A DNA stretch of 64,000 nt from NCBI RefSeq assembly GCF_014191375.1, contig NZ_JACHWN010000002.1, positions 1 to 64,000 on the forward strand, read 5' to 3'. The translations under genes were made by a program, and so were the position numbers. The notes beneath the pieces were generated by a model, which was given only the letters and a program-made list of their open reading frames with translations, did no database searches and was not told where the DNA came from. The DNA comes from Mesorhizobium sp. RMAD-H1. GTDB taxonomy: Bacteria; Pseudomonadota; Alphaproteobacteria; Rhizobiales; Rhizobiaceae. This document shows, piece by piece, positions 20,155 to 29,151 of this stretch. Every line of letters starts with the position of its first letter. Position 1 is the stretch's first letter.

Positions 20155-20648
20155 GCGGTCTGATCGCCGGGGAAAAGGCCATCGCCGTACTCAATGCCTG
20201 CCGCCGGGCAGGCATCATGCTGGCGACCGCGGAATCCTGCACGGGCGGCCTGATCGTGGCGGCGCTGACCGACATTGCGGGATCGTCCGACGTGGTCGAC
20301 CGCGGCTTCGTCACCTATTCCAACGAGGCGAAGGAAGAGATGATCGGCGTCCCTGCTCCACTCATCGCCCGGGTGGGCGCTGTATCGCAGGAAGTGGCGC
20401 TTGCCATGGCGGCAGGCGCGCTCGCCCATTCCCGCGGCGGGGTGTCGGTTGCGGTCACCGGCGTGGCCGGCCCGGGCGGCGGGTCACCGGAGAAGCCCGT
20501 CGGTCTCGTCCACATCGCGGCAATGCGCAAGAATGGCGCGGCACGCCACCGTGAATGCCGCTTCGGCGATATTGGCCGCGATGATATCCGTCATGCGACG
20601 GTATCGGCGGCGCTGGATCTGGTACTGGAGATGGTCGAGGGCGATTGA
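20151..20648 (+). CDS. CinA C-terminal domain protein (nicotinamide-nucleotide amidase, PncC-like)
   Basis: This 165-residue protein consists of the CinA C-terminal domain only. It carries the signature [22 protein letters not shown] and the [11 protein letters not shown] loop found in PncC enzymes, which deamidate nicotinamide mononucleotide to nicotinate mononucleotide in NAD recycling. The stand-alone form is common in proteobacteria. The ATGA overlap with ispDF indicates translational coupling, an arrangement often seen in rhizobia. Confidence 0.93.
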   Translation: MSGLIAGEKAIAVLNACRRAGIMLATAESCTGGLIVAALTDIAGSSDVVDRGFVTYSNEAKEEMIGVPAPLIARVGAVSQEVALAMAAGALAHSRGGVSVAVTGVAGPGGGSPEKPVGLVHIAAMRKNGAARHRECRFGDIGRDDIRHATVSAALDLVLEMVEGD

Positions 20649-20681
20649 GGTGGGAACCCGACGAGCAAAAGGAACGATGAG

Positions 20682-21488
20682 ATGCGACATGTCATGACCT
20701 TTGCTCTGTTTGCCATCTTCTCGAGCATGTCGGTTGCACGTGCAGAAACCGTTGTTTTGTGCACTGCCATTGCCGATGCTGCCACCGGAAGGCTGATAAG
20801 ACAGGAGGGCGATTGCGGCACGCGCGTCACCCCCGCATCGACCTTTAAGATCGCCATAGGCTTGATGGGATATGATTCAGGCATTCTGCGCGATGCGCAT
20901 CGCCCGGCTATGCCATTTCGAAAAGGCTATCCCGACTGGGTTGCCAACTGGCGCACCACGACCAATCCAACAAGCTGGATGAAGAATTCGGTCGTTTGGT
21001 ATTCGCAGCAAATCACGAAATCGCTAGGCGAAACTCATTTCCGAAATTATGTGAAACAGTTTCATTATGGCAATGAGGACATCTCCGGTGATCCGGGCAA
21101 ACGGAACGGTCTGACAAGGGCTTGGCTTAGTTCATCACTCAAGATTTCCCCTTTGGAGCAACTTGGATTTATTCAGAAAATCGTCAGGCGGGAATTGCCG
21201 GTAAGCCCTCATGCTTATGAGATCATAAACCAGCTCACCGGTATCGGAATCCAAACGGGCGGGTGGCGTGTCCACGGCAAAACCGGATCGGGATTTCCAA
21301 GAAAGCAGGACGGGGCCCTTGATCGGTATAAGGGTTATGGATGGTTCGTCGGCTGGGCTACCAGAGAAGGACGAACCGTGGCGTTCGCCCGATTGATTCA
21401 AGGCGATGGACGCCAGACGGTCCCGCTTGGAATACAAGCGCGGGATGCCGTATTGCGCGACCTGTTTTCAACTCCAAACACGCTGTGA
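20682..21488 (+). CDS. Class D (OXA-type) beta-lactamase
   Basis: The 268-residue protein has a signal peptide (residues 1 to about 21, ending SVARA) and all class D motifs in order: active-site Ser53-Thr-Phe-Lys56, Ser103-Val-Val, Tyr129-Gly-Asn131 and Lys200-Thr-Gly202, plus Trp148 in the omega region and SGFPRK after KTG. It should be a periplasmic serine beta-lactamase using a carboxylated lysine. Its spectrum cannot be read from sequence. GC is far lower than its neighbours (24/60 GC at 21001-21060 versus 45/60 at 20401-20460), which suggests transfer. It lies 33 bases after the cinA-type gene and converges on ratA. Confidence 0.93.
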   Translation: MRHVMTFALFAIFSSMSVARAETVVLCTAIADAATGRLIRQEGDCGTRVTPASTFKIAIGLMGYDSGILRDAHRPAMPFRKGYPDWVANWRTTTNPTSWMKNSVVWYSQQITKSLGETHFRNYVKQFHYGNEDISGDPGKRNGLTRAWLSSSLKISPLEQLGFIQKIVRRELPVSPHAYEIINQLTGIGIQTGGWRVHGKTGSGFPRKQDGALDRYKGYGWFVGWATREGRTVAFARLIQGDGRQTVPLGIQARDAVLRDLFSTPNTL

Positions 21489-21508
21489 CTGCTTGGGTCG
21501 AAGACGCA

Positions 21509-21958
21509 TCATCCGTAAATCTCGTCCGCCCGCCGCTCGAACGCTTCCGAGAACTTGCGAAACGCGATGTCGAACATCGTGCCCATCAGCAGGCTGAGCG
21601 TGCGGCTCTTGAACTCGTAGTCTATGAAGAATTCGATTTCGCATGACGAGCCGTCGCCGACCGGGCGGAAAACCCAGCGATTGTCCAGATAACGGAACGG
21701 CCCGTTGATATATTTCACGTCGATGATGTTTTCTTCCGGGTTGAGAAAGACCTGGCTGGTGAAGGTCTCCCGGATCAGCTTGTAGCCGACGGTCATGTCG
21801 GCGACGAGCAGGGTCCTGTCGCCCCGTTCCTTGCGCGAGCGCACGGTGAGCGCCTCGCACATCGGCAGGAATTCCGGATATTTCTCGACATCGGCAACGA
21901 GCGCGAACATCTCCTCCGCCCGGTGCCGGACCTGCCGTGTCGTGGTGAACTGAGGCAT
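21509..21958 (-). CDS. RatA/Coq10 family START-domain protein
   Basis: This 149-residue protein of the SRPBCC/polyketide-cyclase fold matches the RatA/Coq10 group: RHRAEEMFALVADVEKYPEFLPMCEA near the N-terminus and FRKFSEAFERRADEIYG at the end. Family members bind ubiquinone in respiration (Coq10) or, in E. coli, were described as a ribosome association toxin (RatA). No RatB partner is adjacent, so the respiratory role seems likelier. It follows lipA after six bases, a pairing usual in alphaproteobacteria. Confidence 0.9.
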   Translation of the reverse strand: MPQFTTTRQVRHRAEEMFALVADVEKYPEFLPMCEALTVRSRKERGDRTLLVADMTVGYKLIRETFTSQVFLNPEENIIDVKYINGPFRYLDNRWVFRPVGDGSSCEIEFFIDYEFKSRTLSLLMGTMFDIAFRKFSEAFERRADEIYG

Positions 21959-21964
21959 GCGGTA

Positions 21965-22924
21965 TCAGCGTCCCGAAATCTGCGCTTCGCGTGCCGCCCT
22001 GAGCCTTGCGAAATCCTCGCCGGCATGATGCGAGGAACGGGTCAGCGGGCTCGACGCCACCAGGAGGAAACCCTTGGTCCGCCCGATTGTTTCATAGGAC
22101 TTGAATTCCTCCGGCGGGACGAAGCGGACGACCGGATGATGCTTGCGCGACGGCTGGAGATACTGGCCGATGGTCATGAAATCCACATCGGCCGAGCGCA
22201 GATCGTCCATGAGCTGCAGCACTTCGTTGCGCTCCTCGCCGAGCCCCAGCATGATGCCTGACTTGGTGAAGATCGTCGGATCGAGCTCTTTGACCTGCTG
22301 CAGGAGCCGGACCGAATGGAAATAGCGCGCGCCGGGGCGAACCTTCAGATAATTCGACGGCACGGTCTCGAGATTGTGGTTGAAGACGTCGGGCTTTGCC
22401 TTGACCACGATTTCGAGCGCGCCATCCTTGCGCAGGAAATCCGGCGTCAGGATTTCGATCGTGGTTTTCGGCGATGTCGCGCGGATCGCATGGATGACAT
22501 CGGCGAAATGCTGCGCGCCGCCATCGTCCAGATCGTCGCGGTCGACCGAGGTGATGACCACATGGGTCAAGCCCATCTGCTTCACGGCCTTCGCCACATT
22601 CTCCGGCTCGTTGGGATCGAGCGCCGTCGGAATGCCCGTCGCGACATTGCAGAAGGCGCAGGCGCGGGTGCAGATCTCGCCCATGATCATGAAGGTGGCG
22701 TGCTTCTTGTCCCAGCACTCGCCGATATTCGGGCAGCCCGCCTCCTCGCAGACGGTGACGAGCTTGTTTGAGCGCACGATCTCGCGCGTCTCGCTATAGC
22801 CCTTCGAGGTCGGCGCCTTTACCCGGATCCAGTCCGGCTTTTTCAGGAGCTCGGAGTCCGGCCGGTGCGCCTTTTCGGGGTGACGCAGGCGCTTTGTATT
22901 GACCGTGTCCAGAACCGTAACCAT
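21965..22924 (-). CDS. lipA: Lipoyl synthase
   Basis: LipA inserts two sulfurs into octanoyl groups on lipoyl domains, completing lipoate on PdhB, PdhC and related E2 proteins. The 319-residue radical-SAM enzyme shows both iron-sulfur sites: the auxiliary cluster [13 protein letters not shown] and the radical-SAM triad [10 protein letters not shown], followed by [10 protein letters not shown]. The closing cysteine-independent RSSHHA segment near the C-terminus supplies the family's conserved serine. It belongs to the pyruvate dehydrogenase neighbourhood and is followed by the ratA-like gene. Confidence 0.97.
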   Translation of the reverse strand: MVTVLDTVNTKRLRHPEKAHRPDSELLKKPDWIRVKAPTSKGYSETREIVRSNKLVTVCEEAGCPNIGECWDKKHATFMIMGEICTRACAFCNVATGIPTALDPNEPENVAKAVKQMGLTHVVITSVDRDDLDDGGAQHFADVIHAIRATSPKTTIEILTPDFLRKDGALEIVVKAKPDVFNHNLETVPSNYLKVRPGARYFHSVRLLQQVKELDPTIFTKSGIMLGLGEERNEVLQLMDDLRSADVDFMTIGQYLQPSRKHHPVVRFVPPEEFKSYETIGRTKGFLLVASSPLTRSSHHAGEDFARLRAAREAQISGR

Positions 22925-23045
22925 GCGTTTTCCTGACTGCCGTTAGAGCATTCTGCAGCCAAGCGAGATCACTTGGCGTCGCATAAATGCGGCTATAACA
23001 AATAGATAGAGCGGTTCCTTCCGTTCTGTCAAAACGGGAGCCGTT

Positions 23046-23327
23046 CTATGGGCGTTTCGATTGAACACGTCCGAAAATCCACAAGATGATGATGGCGCCG
23101 ATGATCGCCACCACCAGACTGCCGGCAAAACCGTAAAACTGGATGCCCAGAACATTGGCGAGCGCCCCGCCGACGAAGGAACCGGCAATGCCGACCAGGA
23201 TATTGGTCAGGAAGCCATGTTCCCGGTTTTGCGAGCGCGCCGCAACATAGCCGGCCAGGAATCCGATGACCAGCATCCCGAAGAAACCGACGCCCGGCAT
23301 GCTCATGAGGGATTGCGTCTCGTTCAT
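23046..23327 (-). CDS. GlsB/YeaQ/YmgE family membrane protein (transglycosylase-associated)
   Basis: The 93-residue protein has three hydrophobic glycine-rich segments (about 14-32, 42-62, 66-86) with the family pattern GFLAGYVAARSQ ... NILVGIAGSFVGGALANVLG. Such proteins are small inner-membrane proteins often induced by stress; a biochemical role is not known. It sits between lpdA and lipA with another small membrane protein, on the same strand and 37 bases downstream of it. Confidence 0.9.
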   Translation of the reverse strand: MNETQSLMSMPGVGFFGMLVIGFLAGYVAARSQNREHGFLTNILVGIAGSFVGGALANVLGIQFYGFAGSLVVAIIGAIIILWIFGRVQSKRP

Positions 23328-23364
23328 TGCCTGCCTCTGACGGCGATTTCATCGCCGGTTGGAT

Positions 23365-23559
23365 TTATCGTTTCGCTGCCTCGCCCAAGGCCCTGAGAAC
23401 CAGCGCCCAGACGAGGCCGAAGAGAAAACCGCCGATGCCGAGTGCTGCCGTAAGCGACCATACGCCGAACCAGCCCGACAGTTCCATGCCATTGACCGAT
23501 ATGGTGTTTCCGGAAAGATGACTCAAGGCACCCGCCAGAAAGCCGAGGATCAGGCCCAT
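23365..23559 (-). CDS. Small membrane protein of unknown function
   Basis: This 64-residue product has two hydrophobic stretches (about 2-14 and 27-57), the second rich in Gly and Trp, ending in a basic tail. I do not recognise a family. The ATG at 23559 is chosen because GAAGGGA precedes it; a longer in-frame start near 23628 would add 23 polar residues. Its place between lpdA and the GlsB-like gene suggests co-transcription. Confidence 0.6.
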   Translation of the reverse strand: MGLILGFLAGALSHLSGNTISVNGMELSGWFGVWSLTAALGIGGFLFGLVWALVLRALGEAAKR

Positions 23560-23647
23560 CAAGGTCGATCCCTTCAGGACCGGCCATGACGCCCTTGACC
23601 AGGGCCTTCCGTCATCGATCAGCGGCAAACGGTTTCAACTCCTCCGA

Positions 23648-25093
23648 TCACGCGTTCAATACCCGCCCATAAGCGTCCAGCACGCTCTCCTTCATCATCT
23701 CCGAAAGGGTGGGATGCGGGAAGATCGTGTGGATCAGCTCCTCTTCCGTCGTCTCCAGGTTCATGGCGATGACGAAGCCCTGGATGAGCTCGGTGACTTC
23801 CGCGCCCACCATATGGGCGCCGATGAGCTCTCCGGTTTTCTTGTCGAAGATGGTCTTCACCAGCCCCTGGTCCTCGCCCAGCGCCACGGCCTTGCCGTTG
23901 GCGGAGAAGGGGAAGCGGCCGACACGGATATCGCGGCCCTGCTCTTTCGCCTTGGCTTCGGTCAAGCCCACGGAGGCGACCTGCGGATTGCAATAAGTGC
24001 AGCCCGGAATTTTCAGCTTGTCCATCGGGTGGACATTCGGGAGCCCCGCAATCCTCTCGACGCAGATGACTGCCTCGTGCTCCGCCTTGTGGGCGAGCAG
24101 CGGCGGGCCGGCCACGTCGCCGATCGCATAAATGCCCGGCACATTGGTCTTGCCGTAGCCGTCGATGACGACGAAGCCGCGATCGGTCTTCACGCCGACG
24201 CTTTCCAGGCCTATGCCCTCGATATTGGCCTGGACGCCGACGGCCGAGATCATCCGGTCGGCGGTGATCTTCTCGCTTGTGCCGTCCTTCTTCTCGATGG
24301 TGGCGGTGATGGAGTTGGCCGCCTTCTCCACCTTGGCGACCTTGGCCTCCAGATGGATCTTCATGCCCTGCTTCTCGAACTGCTTCTTCGCGAGCGCGGA
24401 GATTTCCGCGTCCTCGACCGGCATCACCTGGCTCATGATCTCCACGACGGTGACGTCGACGCCCATGGCGCGGTAGAAGCTCGCGAATTCGATGCCGATC
24501 GCACCCGAACCCATGACGAGCAGCGATTTCGGCATCTCCTCAGGCTTCATCGCCTCGAAATAGGTCCAGATCAGCTTACCATCAGGCTCGATGCCCGGCA
24601 GCGCGCGCGGACGGGCGCCGGTGGCGATGATGATGTGCTTGGCGGTATAGGTGCCCTCACCCAGCGTGTTCTTCGGCACCGGCCCCATCGGCTCGACCGG
24701 CTTCTTGGTGGGCTTTCCGACAACGATCTCGCCGGGCTTGGTGATCTTTGCCTCGCCCCAGATGATGTCGACCTTGTTCTTCTTGAACAGGAAGCCGACG
24801 CCATTGTTCATGCGGTGCGCGATGCCGCGCGAGCGGGCGACGATCGCCTTGATGTCAGGCTTGATCGAGCCTTCCAGCGTCAGGCCGTAATCCTTGCCAT
24901 GTTGCGCCGTGTGAAGCACGTCGGCCGAGCGCAGGAGCGCCTTGGTCGGGATGCAGCCCCAGTTGGAGCAGATGCCGGCGAGATGCTCGCGCTCGACGAC
25001 CGCCACCTTCAACCCGAGCTGGGCGGCGCGGATGGCGGCGATATAGCCTCCCGGACCGGAACCGATAACGATGACGTCGTAGGATTGAGCCAT
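23648..25093 (-). CDS. lpdA: Dihydrolipoyl dehydrogenase (E3)
   Basis: E3 reoxidises dihydrolipoyl groups of the pyruvate dehydrogenase complex with NAD+. The 481-residue flavoprotein has the FAD motif GSGPGGYIAAIRAAQLG, redox disulfide CSNWGC (about 42-47), NAD motif VMGSGAIGIEFASFYRAMG, the second FAD motif YAIGDVAGPPLLAHKA and the catalytic HPHPTLSE His-Glu near the C-terminus. It is the likely E3 for the pdhABC genes upstream; a second lpd for the oxoglutarate complex would be expected elsewhere. Confidence 0.97.
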   Translation of the reverse strand: MAQSYDVIVIGSGPGGYIAAIRAAQLGLKVAVVEREHLAGICSNWGCIPTKALLRSADVLHTAQHGKDYGLTLEGSIKPDIKAIVARSRGIAHRMNNGVGFLFKKNKVDIIWGEAKITKPGEIVVGKPTKKPVEPMGPVPKNTLGEGTYTAKHIIIATGARPRALPGIEPDGKLIWTYFEAMKPEEMPKSLLVMGSGAIGIEFASFYRAMGVDVTVVEIMSQVMPVEDAEISALAKKQFEKQGMKIHLEAKVAKVEKAANSITATIEKKDGTSEKITADRMISAVGVQANIEGIGLESVGVKTDRGFVVIDGYGKTNVPGIYAIGDVAGPPLLAHKAEHEAVICVERIAGLPNVHPMDKLKIPGCTYCNPQVASVGLTEAKAKEQGRDIRVGRFPFSANGKAVALGEDQGLVKTIFDKKTGELIGAHMVGAEVTELIQGFVIAMNLETTEEELIHTIFPHPTLSEMMKESVLDAYGRVLNA

Positions 25094-25108
25094 TGCTTTC
25101 CTGCCTTC

Positions 25109-25690
25109 TTAGCCGACCTCACGGGTGAAAAGCACCCATTCGTGTCTTGTTCCGTTCTCATGAAACGGCACGGCTTCCCGCCGAGCCACTTCCCTAAATC
25201 CAGTGCCCTTGTACAGGGCCTGGGCCCGCTCGTTGTAACTCTCCGTGATCAGGCTGACGGGCCTGCCGCCGCCACGGGCTATTTCATTTTCCAGGAGCCG
25301 GCGACCGATGCCGAGCCCGCGAAAGCGCCGGTAGACGCCAAGACTGTCGATGAACCAGTTCCCGACGACCTGCTTCTGCAGCGCCAGGAGAGGCTCGTAA
25401 ACCGCGTGTGCCGGCTCCTCTTCGAGGATGGATTGTCCGAGCGGCCATCCTATGGAGAGCCCGGCGATCTCGCCGTCCTTTTCTGCAACGATCGATTCCT
25501 TCCATCCCCCGGGCTTGCTTTCGTCCAGCATCTGGAGGAGCCCGTACTCGAACGCCGTATCCGTCTCGTCGCGCAGCACGCCGATATACCAGTTCCAGGA
25601 AGACAGGCCGTGCGAGGCGATCTCGAGCAGGATCGCCAGTTCAGCCGTGTCTTTCCTCTCCGCCGGCCGCAGCCGGATGTCGTCTGCCAT
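25109..25690 (-). CDS. GNAT family N-acetyltransferase
   Basis: This 193-residue protein has the GNAT fold: an N-terminal IRLRPAERKDTAELA strand-helix and the acetyl-CoA motif A around VYRRFRGLGIGRRLLE (about residues 118-135; R/Q-x-x-G-x-G/A form), then NERAQALYKGTGF. The substrate is unknown. It lies two bases after an SGNH hydrolase gene and 15 before lpdA, within the pdh operon. A role in the complex is not implied by sequence. Confidence 0.88.
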   Translation of the reverse strand: MADDIRLRPAERKDTAELAILLEIASHGLSSWNWYIGVLRDETDTAFEYGLLQMLDESKPGGWKESIVAEKDGEIAGLSIGWPLGQSILEEEPAHAVYEPLLALQKQVVGNWFIDSLGVYRRFRGLGIGRRLLENEIARGGGRPVSLITESYNERAQALYKGTGFREVARREAVPFHENGTRHEWVLFTREVG

Positions 25691-25692
25691 GG

Positions 25693-26331
25693 CTACAATC
25701 CCAGCATCACCCGGACGATGGGCTCCAGCCCCCGTCCGATGGCGCGGGTGTTGTCAGCCGTCAGATGCACCCCGTCGATCGGGCTGGTCCTGGCGACAGA
25801 CCCGGCATTGTAGAAGCCGCAGCCGAGATCGTCAGCAAGATCACGATAGAGCGGAGCGAGCATGGAGGACTGCTCTATGCCGCCCTGATAGGTTGCCGAG
25901 AAGACCGGATCGGCCGTCTCACACAGCGGCGGCGGCGAGACGATCAGGATATCCGGCGCCTCGTAATCGAAGGAATAGTCATGCCGGCGGATGAGCCCGA
26001 CGAGCCGCTGCATGCCTGCGCGCGCCGCATGTGCCGTGCCGGCGATCGCTGGTTTCATGTCGTTGGAGCCGAGCATGACGATCACCAGATCGAGCGGCAT
26101 ATGGGTGTGCAGCGCTGTCGGCAGCGTCCTCACGCCGTTGCGGTCGCAATCGGCGAGATGATCGTCATAACCGGTCGTGCGACCGTTCAGGCCATCGGCG
26201 ATCACATTCACCTCAGGCCCCAGAGCCGCCGCGAGAACGCTTGGCCAGCGGTCCTCGAAGGCATGCCGCCCCGGGCCTTCCGGATTATAGCCCCAGGTGA
26301 GCGAATCGCCGTAGCAGAGAACGGTCTTCAT
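25693..26331 (-). CDS. SGNH/GDSL-type esterase or lipase
   Basis: The 212-residue protein shows the four SGNH blocks: GDSLTWG with catalytic Ser10, the Gly of block II (DGLNGRTT), GSNDMK with the block III Asn, and the DGVHLT Asp/His pair near residue 188. There is no signal peptide, so it should act in the cytoplasm on an ester or thioester. It resembles arylesterases and lysophospholipase-L1-like proteins of rhizobia. It is 17 bases downstream of pdhC in the same direction. Confidence 0.9.
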   Translation of the reverse strand: MKTVLCYGDSLTWGYNPEGPGRHAFEDRWPSVLAAALGPEVNVIADGLNGRTTGYDDHLADCDRNGVRTLPTALHTHMPLDLVIVMLGSNDMKPAIAGTAHAARAGMQRLVGLIRRHDYSFDYEAPDILIVSPPPLCETADPVFSATYQGGIEQSSMLAPLYRDLADDLGCGFYNAGSVARTSPIDGVHLTADNTRAIGRGLEPIVRVMLGL

Positions 26332-26348
26332 GAAGGCCGTCCTCCGGC

Positions 26349-27701
26349 TTACACCAGCATCGCCATCGGGTTTTCGATGTAGCGCTTGAAGGCGGAAGCG
26401 AGTTCTGCGCCGAGCGCACCATCGATGACGCGGTGGTCGAAAGCGAAGGTCGCCGTCATCACCGTGCCGACCTTGATCTCGCCGTTCTTCACCACCGGCT
26501 TCTCGATGCCGGCGCCGATCGAAACGATCGAGGCGTGCGGCGGGTTGATGATCGAGGTGAAGTTCGACACGCCGAACATGCCGAGGTTAGAGACGGCCGT
26601 CGTGCCGCCCTGATACTCGTCGGGCTTCAGCTTCTTGTCACGGGCGCGCTTGGCGAGATCCTTCATCTCGTTGGAGATGACGGACAGCGTCTTCGTTTCC
26701 GCCTTGCGGATGATCGGGGTGATCAGGCCGTCGTGGACCGCCACCGCGACGCCGACATCCGAATGCTTGTGCTTGACGCGGGCGGTCGAGGTCCAGGAGG
26801 CATTCGCCATCGGCACGTCGCGCAGCGCCAGCGCCATCGCCTTGATGATAAAATCGTTGACCGAGAGCTTGAAGGCCGGGACATCGCCCTTCTCCGTCTT
26901 CGTCACCGGGGCGGAGTTGTTGATCTCGGCGCGCAGCTTGAGGAGCGCGTCGATCTCGCAATCCATGGAGACGAAATAGGATGGGACGGTCTGGTGCGAT
27001 TCGGTCAGGCGCGCCGCGATCGTCTTGCGCATGCCGTCATGCGGCAGGAGCTCGTAGGAGCCTTCCTCGAACAGCTTGAGGACAGCATCGTCCGACGGAC
27101 CCTTGGCCATGGTCGGCGCCGGTGCCGCGGCGGGAGCCGCCGCCGGAGCGGCCTTGCCGGTGCCGGAAGCGATGGCCTTCTCGATATCGGCCTTCACGAC
27201 GCGGCCGTGCGGGCCGGAGCCGGTGACGGCGGAAATGTCGAGACCGGCTTCCTTCGCGAGGCGACGGGCGAGCGGAGACGAAAAGACGCGCGAGCCATTC
27301 GCCTGCGCGGCAGGCGCCGGAGCGGCCTTCACCTGCTCCTGCTTCGCCGGTTCGGCAGCCTTCGCCTCAGGGGCAGGCGCTTGCTTCTCCTCGGCCTTCG
27401 GCGTTTCCGCCTTGGCGGGAGCAGCGCCATCGCCCTTTGCGGCGGACGCGAGATCCTCGCCTTCTTCCGCCAGGACAGCGATCAGCGCATTGACCTTGAC
27501 GCCCTCGGTGCCGGCCGGCACGACGATCCTGGCGACGGTACCTTCGTCGACGGCTTCGACTTCCATCGTCGCCTTGTCGGTTTCGATCTCGGCGATCACA
27601 TCGCCGGGCGCCACCTTATCGCCTTCCTTGACCAGCCATTTGGCGAGATTGCCCTCTTCCATCGTCGGGGAAAGGGCCGGCATCGTGATATTGATCGGCA
27701 T
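26349..27701 (-). CDS. pdhC: Pyruvate dehydrogenase E2, dihydrolipoyl acetyltransferase
   Basis: E2 forms the core of the complex and moves the acetyl group from lipoyl-lysine to CoA. The 450-residue protein has one lipoyl domain (about 1-80; [16 protein letters not shown]), an Ala/Pro linker, a peripheral subunit-binding domain ([29 protein letters not shown], about 138-175) and the catalytic 2-oxoacid acyltransferase domain with the active-site [12 protein letters not shown] at the C-terminus. It is 16 bases from pdhB. Confidence 0.98.
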   Translation of the reverse strand: MPINITMPALSPTMEEGNLAKWLVKEGDKVAPGDVIAEIETDKATMEVEAVDEGTVARIVVPAGTEGVKVNALIAVLAEEGEDLASAAKGDGAAPAKAETPKAEEKQAPAPEAKAAEPAKQEQVKAAPAPAAQANGSRVFSSPLARRLAKEAGLDISAVTGSGPHGRVVKADIEKAIASGTGKAAPAAAPAAAPAPTMAKGPSDDAVLKLFEEGSYELLPHDGMRKTIAARLTESHQTVPSYFVSMDCEIDALLKLRAEINNSAPVTKTEKGDVPAFKLSVNDFIIKAMALALRDVPMANASWTSTARVKHKHSDVGVAVAVHDGLITPIIRKAETKTLSVISNEMKDLAKRARDKKLKPDEYQGGTTAVSNLGMFGVSNFTSIINPPHASIVSIGAGIEKPVVKNGEIKVGTVMTATFAFDHRVIDGALGAELASAFKRYIENPMAMLV

Positions 27702-27717
27702 GTCCTGCTCCTCCCCT

Positions 27718-29136
27718 TCAAGCGGTGTAGGTTACGGCTTTCACCGCCTCGACGACTTCCGAGACGCTGGGCAGCGCCAGCTTTTCGAGATTGGCGGCAT
27801 AGGGCATCGGGACGTCCTTGCCGGCAATGGTGATCACCGGCGCGTCGAGATAATCGAACGCCTGCTGCATCACGCGCGTCGCGATCTCGGTACCGACGGA
27901 GGATTGCGGGAAGCCTTCCTCGATCGTCACGCAACGGCCCGTTTTCTTCACCGATTCGATCACCGTCGGCAGATCCATCGGGCGGATCGTCCGGAGATCG
28001 ATGATCTCGGCGTCGATGCCGAGGCCGGCGAGTTCCTCGGCCGCCTTGACAGCATAGGTCATGCCGATACCGAAGGAAACCAGCGTCACGTCCTTGCCCA
28101 CCTTGTGGATGCGCGCCTTGCCGATCGGCAGGACGAAATCATCCAGCTTCGGCACATCGAACGATTGGCCGTAAAGGATTTCGTTTTCGAGAAAGATCAC
28201 CGGGTTCGGGTCGCGGATCGCAGCCTTGAGCAGGCCCTTGGCGTCGGCGGCGGTGTAGGGCATCACCACCTTCAGCCCGGGAATGTGGCTGTACCAGGCG
28301 GCATAGCACTGCGAGTGCTGCGCGGCGACGCGGGCGGCGGCACCGCTTGGGCCCCGGAACACGATGGGCGCGCCCATCTGGCCGCCGGACATATAAAGCG
28401 TCTTCGCCGCCGAATTGACAATCTGGTCGATCGCCTGCATGGCGAAGTTGAAAGTCATGAATTCGACGATGGGCCGCAGGCCCGCCATAGCGGCGCCGAC
28501 GCCGACGCCGGCAAAGCCGTGCTCGGTGATGGGCGTGTCGACCACGCGGCGCGGACCGAATTCGTCGAGAAGCCCCTGCGTGACCTTGTAGGCGCCCTGA
28601 TATTCGGCGACTTCCTCCCCCATGACGAACACATCCGGGTCGCGGCGCATTTCCTCGGCCATCGCGTCGCGCAACGCTTCGCGGACCGTCGTCTTCACCA
28701 TCTCCGTGCCCGCGGGGATGTCCGGATCGGAAGCGACATCCACCTTCGGCTGGGCCGGGATTTTGCTATCGGTAACAGCCGACGGCTCTTCGCTCGACTG
28801 ACGGGCCTTGCCGCCTGCAGCATCGGATGTGGCGGCGGGCGTGTCTGCGTCCGCCTTCGGTGCGGAAGAGGAGGCAATGGAATCGGCGCTCTCGCCATCG
28901 GCAACGAGGACGGCGATCGGCGTGTTCACCTTCACATTGTCCGTGCCTTCGGCGACGAGGATCTTGCCGAGCGTGCCCTCATCGACGGCTTCCACTTCCA
29001 TGGTCGCCTTGTCGGTCTCGATCTCGGCGATGACATCGCCGGCGGTGACGGCGTCACCTTCCTTTTTCAGCCATTTGGACAGTTTGCCCTCTTCCATCGT
29101 CGGCGAGAGCGCAGGCATGAGAATCTCTACAGGCAT
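27718..29136 (-). CDS. pdhB: Pyruvate dehydrogenase E1 beta with N-terminal lipoyl domain
   Basis: E1 beta completes the thiamine-diphosphate decarboxylase with PdhA. The 472-residue protein is longer than the usual 330 because a full lipoyl domain (residues 1-80, same [16 protein letters not shown] core as PdhC) and a linker precede the transketolase-like domain ([17 protein letters not shown] ... [16 protein letters not shown]) and the C-terminal binding domain. This fusion is characteristic of alphaproteobacterial PDH. It lies 15 bases after pdhA. Confidence 0.97.
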   Translation of the reverse strand: MPVEILMPALSPTMEEGKLSKWLKKEGDAVTAGDVIAEIETDKATMEVEAVDEGTLGKILVAEGTDNVKVNTPIAVLVADGESADSIASSSAPKADADTPAATSDAAGGKARQSSEEPSAVTDSKIPAQPKVDVASDPDIPAGTEMVKTTVREALRDAMAEEMRRDPDVFVMGEEVAEYQGAYKVTQGLLDEFGPRRVVDTPITEHGFAGVGVGAAMAGLRPIVEFMTFNFAMQAIDQIVNSAAKTLYMSGGQMGAPIVFRGPSGAAARVAAQHSQCYAAWYSHIPGLKVVMPYTAADAKGLLKAAIRDPNPVIFLENEILYGQSFDVPKLDDFVLPIGKARIHKVGKDVTLVSFGIGMTYAVKAAEELAGLGIDAEIIDLRTIRPMDLPTVIESVKKTGRCVTIEEGFPQSSVGTEIATRVMQQAFDYLDAPVITIAGKDVPMPYAANLEKLALPSVSEVVEAVKAVTYTA

Positions 29137-29151
29137 GTCTACACCCTCCCC

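Noticed and set aside
21509-21958. RatA as the toxin of a toxin-antitoxin pair
   Set aside because: No RatB or other small antitoxin gene lies beside it; the neighbour is lipA, consistent with the Coq10-type role.
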